From Omphalotus guepiniiformis (taxonomy: Eukaryota > Basidiomycota > Agaricomycetes > Agaricales > Omphalotaceae): a stretch of 64,000 bases of DNA. The stretch is taken from NCBI GenBank assembly GCA_028554645.1, contig JAQOOI010000078.1, positions 558,001 through 622,000 of the forward strand. The letters are read 5' to 3'. Shown here piece by piece: positions 60,449-64,000 of this stretch (position 1 is its first letter; the number at the start of each line of letters is the position of its first letter). Position numbers and translations under genes: made by a program. A model generated the notes under the pieces. That model worked only from the letters and a program-made list of their open reading frames with translations, had not been told where the DNA came from and did not search any database.

Positions 60449-62391
60449 TCAAACATCACTTCTGATAGAGACAAAATCAACGCCGCACACAGTCGACTCA
60501 TGAGGCGCCATAGGGATGTCTGGGATATCTGACACGGAATACATCAGAGATATACATAATGAAGACCAGAGATAGAGCACACCTTGATCCAATAAAACAA
60601 TCGTATCTCCAGTCGGCAGCCGTGCCAACCTCGAAGTATCATTCAACGTCGAATGGAACTCTCTTTCCATATCCTGCAATACCACGTCCGAGTCGGGTTC
60701 CATAAGAGACAAGAGTTCAGAATGGTCCCAATTTATATACAGTCCCGTGTCGGAGAGCTGGAGGCAAGTTACGCGCCATAGCAGACCTTGATGACCAAAG
60801 TGAGGTATTCGGGAGATGGCGATATCTTCGACTTTACGATTTTCGTCCAAGAAGTCGGAGAGTTTGAGTAGGAATAGACCCGTAGCCTGTGAAACGAATT
60901 CAGCTAGACGTCAGATAGAGGGAACGAAATTAACCTACTGTAGCAACAGCAATATGGTCACCGTCAAGCGCAAGGTACTTCGACGACCTACGTGGAGAGC
61001 CAAGATTGATTTGCGTCATCCGAGAATGCAACGTGGATGAATCTTCCTCGAAATTCTTGATGATGACGAGTCGTGAACTTCCGAGCATTGCAACAAGATG
61101 TCGACCACATGAGGAGACGTGCACTAGAAAAACAATTTATTCATCGGCCGAAAGAATTGATTAATTCGCTTACCTGCAACAAACTCGTCAATCGTGTTAT
61201 GCGTCTGCATCTGTGGATACGGTCCCATATTCCGTTTATGTATTGGATGATTGACGAGGACCGCCCCTTCTTCATTCCCATTGGTTGGTTTCAGAGAAAA
61301 CTTGCGCGAGCCATAGGTTTGAAGTAAGGGAGGGACATCCAGCACGCACTTGCCTGTGGCACGAGAGAAAATTCGCAAAGACATGATACCGCATACGAAA
61401 ACGTGACGCGTGCTAAGCTCAACGTAATTGAGATTGTCGAGCGGAAGCAAAGGTGAAGGCGGGTGTGCAGATGTGTCGCCCAGCGGACGTTCAGGTCGTT
61501 GAATAGGATTGATTGTTTGGATGAGTTCACAAGATTCGATATCCCAGAGGAATGCATGGTCCCATGATCCTACAAGAAGAGTAGGGTAGATGAAACGGAA
61601 TGCACGAGTCGGGCGAGGCATGTGCAGCAGGGCCCAAGGTTTAAAATGCCCGCGAGGGTAAGTAGACGAGTGTCGTTCAAAAGCACCGGTTGAAGCTTCC
61701 ATCTGGTGAAGTTGAGGGGGATCTGTCGATGGTACTTGCGACGGATAGTCGGATGCTAAACGCCAAACTTCTTTGCTGCCCTCGAGACAGTCGAATACAA
61801 GGAAGCCTTCGCCGTATTCGACGTGTGCGTAATTTTTAACGTAGTCCTAAAAAGAACGTTTGAATTATAATAAAACCGAGCGAGATGGCACGTAGTCAGC
61901 CTGCAGTGACCACAGCACTTCATTCTTGTATAAATCAGTTACAATTATCCCGCCTCTTTTCAAGCTAGTTATAATGAGTCCAGCTTTCTCGTCCACCTTG
62001 ATACGGTGCACCAAAGATCCAGCGGCCGGGTAAGAAGCTAACGATGAAAACCCCTTCCCGGACCAGCTCTTTTCGATGCAGACGCGCCTTTGACCTACAC
62101 GACTCAGTCAACCAAGTCGAATCGCCTGAAGAACGTGCTCCCACAAAAGGATTTCCAGTTTTCAACGCCAGCGAGAGACTTCTGCGAGTACAACGACGGC
62201 AGGCGCTCTAAGGCGACTTTTGTTGAAGGTATGAAGCCATGTACGACAGATACTGCATGATAAATCGACGACTGATTCTCCTGGATGTATTCGCTCCATT
62301 TCTTGCAGACCAAGGCCAGGTTTTGAATAGATTGCATAGGAAGATGTGAGAGAATAATCAGAGTCAATTCTACGGGTAGTAGGTCCAGCAT
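60449..62391 (-). CDS. F-box protein with C-terminal beta-propeller-like region
   Basis: It starts with a canonical F-box at the N-terminus (LLPVELTLIILSHLPMQSIQNLALVCKKWSEYI). After GQRRVCIEKSWSGKGF and VHRIKVDEKAGLIITSLKRGG it shows WD-like blades, e.g. FRFIYPTLLVGSWDHAFLWDI, NYVELSTRHVFVCG, VHVSSCGRHLVAMLG, YLALDGDHIAVATV and LARLPTGDTIVLLD. There are about seven exons, placed approximately. The plan (F-box plus propeller) is that of SCF substrate receptors; the target is unknown. It is divergent from the F-box gene at 62666, sharing a ~275-bp promoter region. Confidence 0.78.
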
Positions 62392-62665
62392 CGTGTAGAA
62401 AGCCTGTAGGAAGTCAAAACTAATGGAAAGTTTCGGGAGGAGGGCGCCAGGATGTATTACACAAGCAGGTCCATGGACTGACAGCCTCGTGCCCGGTCTA
62501 TGTCCGTCCCGTCAACCACACAGCTGAGATGATTGATTTCAGGTGCATGAAGGTCTCTATATTCCTTTCTTCTGGCGAGGATGTATGGGCGCTCAGGACG
62601 TTCCTTTGTTTCTTCACGACCATCTGCTCAAATCGGCGCACTGACGGACTCACAAAACCTGGATC

Positions 62666-64000
62666 ATGCCGCCTGTCATTGTCTTGCAGCAGTTAGTATC
62701 GGGCTTGGTTCAGCAAATGGCTGCGAATAAGGAGGGATTCCGGTTAGTGCCATTTCGCCCCTTGTTTACTATTTTCAAACCTTGAACCGTCTCCGCAGGC
62801 TGGATGAACTTTCTATGCAACAGGAAAGTACTGGTGTCGATGGATCAATGACTGTTCTTTTGACTGCTTTTCTTTAGCTTGACGATGTGGAGAGGAAGTT
62901 ACAATTGGCGGCGTCTATTATTCGAGGACATCGGAACTCACGACAAGCCATCAATCGACTTCCCCCAGAGTTATTGTCGACGATCTTTCTGGAGACACGC
63001 GCGACAATGCCAGATTTTTTGCCCGTTGCCAAAAGAGGCATATACGAAGGGGAAGACCGCCACTGGTTTTCCTTGCTGCATGTTTGCCGGCACTGGAGAG
63101 GAATCGTTGCGACATGTCCTTTACTCTGGACAGTAATCGACGGAGGTGTCGATCCTCAGCTCTTCCTCCGAAAATCAAATCCTGCTCCGGTCGACGTGTA
63201 TCTGGGTTATCGAGGCCCTAAATCCATTGTGTTTGGTATGCCAGTGATCAAGGCTCTTAAACCTCATATGTCGCGGATTAGGCGGCTCGGCGTCAACCTT
63301 TCTGCTTGGCGAGGGGATAAGCCTTTGTTGTCGGTTCTGAATCGGCCAGCCCCGAATCTGATTAGTCTCGCGCTATGTGCTGAGTCGGGCGATATTAGTT
63401 GGCCCACAAATATTCCTCCTATCTTCAATGGTGTCATGCACTCTTTACGACAGCTTGCACTCGATCATTTCACGTCGTGGCCGCCGAATTATTTCACTGG
63501 CCTCACTCACCTTTGCCTCTCTTATCAGTCGGAGATTGGGAGGCCCACTACGGTTGATTTTCTTGACTTTCTGGAATCATCGCCTCTATTGGAAGAACTC
63601 ATCCTTGCTAACTCTGGTCCTACTCGCGAAGCTGACGACGATCTGCCACCACCCGCCTATGACCGCAGAGTAGCTTTGGACCGCCTCCGGGAAGTGAATT
63701 TCGGCGACTGGCCGTCCTTGGCTCTCGTATCACGACTACTGTCGCATCTCATCCTTCCAGCAACAGCCGATATTTTCATCTGGGGGAAAGACGTTCTTGC
63801 CGCTGAAGAGACGATTGCCACATTTCTTCCGAGTGATTTGTCGAATCTACCTAGCGTTCGCAATCTGAAGGAGCTGTGGATAGAACGGTTTCCTGATGAA
63901 TGGTGGCACGAACGCCAATTAATCATTATCGTTCGCGGGACTCTATATGTCTGGGGCCCATATACGCATAATGCACTTGAATCCATCATGTCTAGTTTTG
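62666..64000 (+). CDS. F-box-like protein, partial (runs off the window)
   Basis: The start at 62666 gives MPPVIVLQQLVSGLVQQMAA. Two short introns follow (about 62740-62799 and 62850-62877), then LDDVERKLQLAASIIRGHRN leading into the F-box-like block INRLPPELLSTIFLETR. Next come WFSLLHVCRHWRGIVATCPLLWTVI and leucine-rich segments (LLEELILANSG, LPSVRNLKELWIE). The frame is open to the last base. Same broad Agaricomycete F-box class, but not a close paralog of copies A and B. Confidence 0.82.

Overview
The window looks like nuclear DNA from a filamentous basidiomycete, most likely an Agaricomycete. The signs are many short GT-AG introns of about 45-70 bp, F-box proteins with the 'HPIRRTPVEVL' type F-box start typical of mushroom-forming fungi, a TKL-type fungal kinase, a Laetiporus-type pore-forming lectin, a CBM20 alpha-amylase and an intron-bearing nuclear tRNA-Pro. 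No species can be named from the sequence alone.

Layout. (1) 1-14390 (minus) and 36880-47677 (plus) are the two arms of a large inverted duplication. Each arm carries a giant DUF3638/DUF3645-family gene and its upstream region. The right copy (37918-47535) reads through six exons as an intact protein of about 3106 residues. The left copy (13425-220) is broken by frameshifts, a 139-bp MITE and a 3.5-kb Helitron-like insertion. That insertion itself contains a 2.9-kb TIR element of CACTA type, filled with a 12-bp minisatellite and a second 139-bp MITE. The window's first 69 bp are the 3' end of a second Helitron-like element of the same family. Because the intact paralog supplies empty sites, both Helitron-like insertions can be placed exactly between A and T without target duplication.

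(2) Between the arms, 14.4-36.9 kb, lie a PEBP-family protein, a TKL-like kinase lacking the DFG aspartate, a CX5R protein phosphatase, a convergent starch-degrading pair (alpha-glucosidase and secreted CBM20 alpha-amylase), an LSL-like lectin, a ChaC gamma-glutamylcyclotransferase and a CNNM/Mam3-like membrane protein.

(3) Right of the duplication, 47.7-64 kb, lie a TRM2-type tRNA m5U methyltransferase, tRNA-Pro(CGG), an ~80-bp-period repeat field, two paralogous F-box genes flanking a UCH37 deubiquitinase, a branched-chain aminotransferase, an F-box/beta-propeller gene and a divergent F-box gene that runs off the end.

How they fit together. The glucosidase and amylase form a functional starch-to-glucose pair. 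Several genes are ubiquitin-related (four F-box genes and UCH37). The most unusual points are the SecA-like ATPase motif series in the giant DUF3638 protein, a 464-bp near-identical tract suggesting gene conversion between the inverted copies, and the nested set of non-autonomous transposons with readable empty sites. All splice sites were placed by eye from conserved protein sequence and GT-AG rules.
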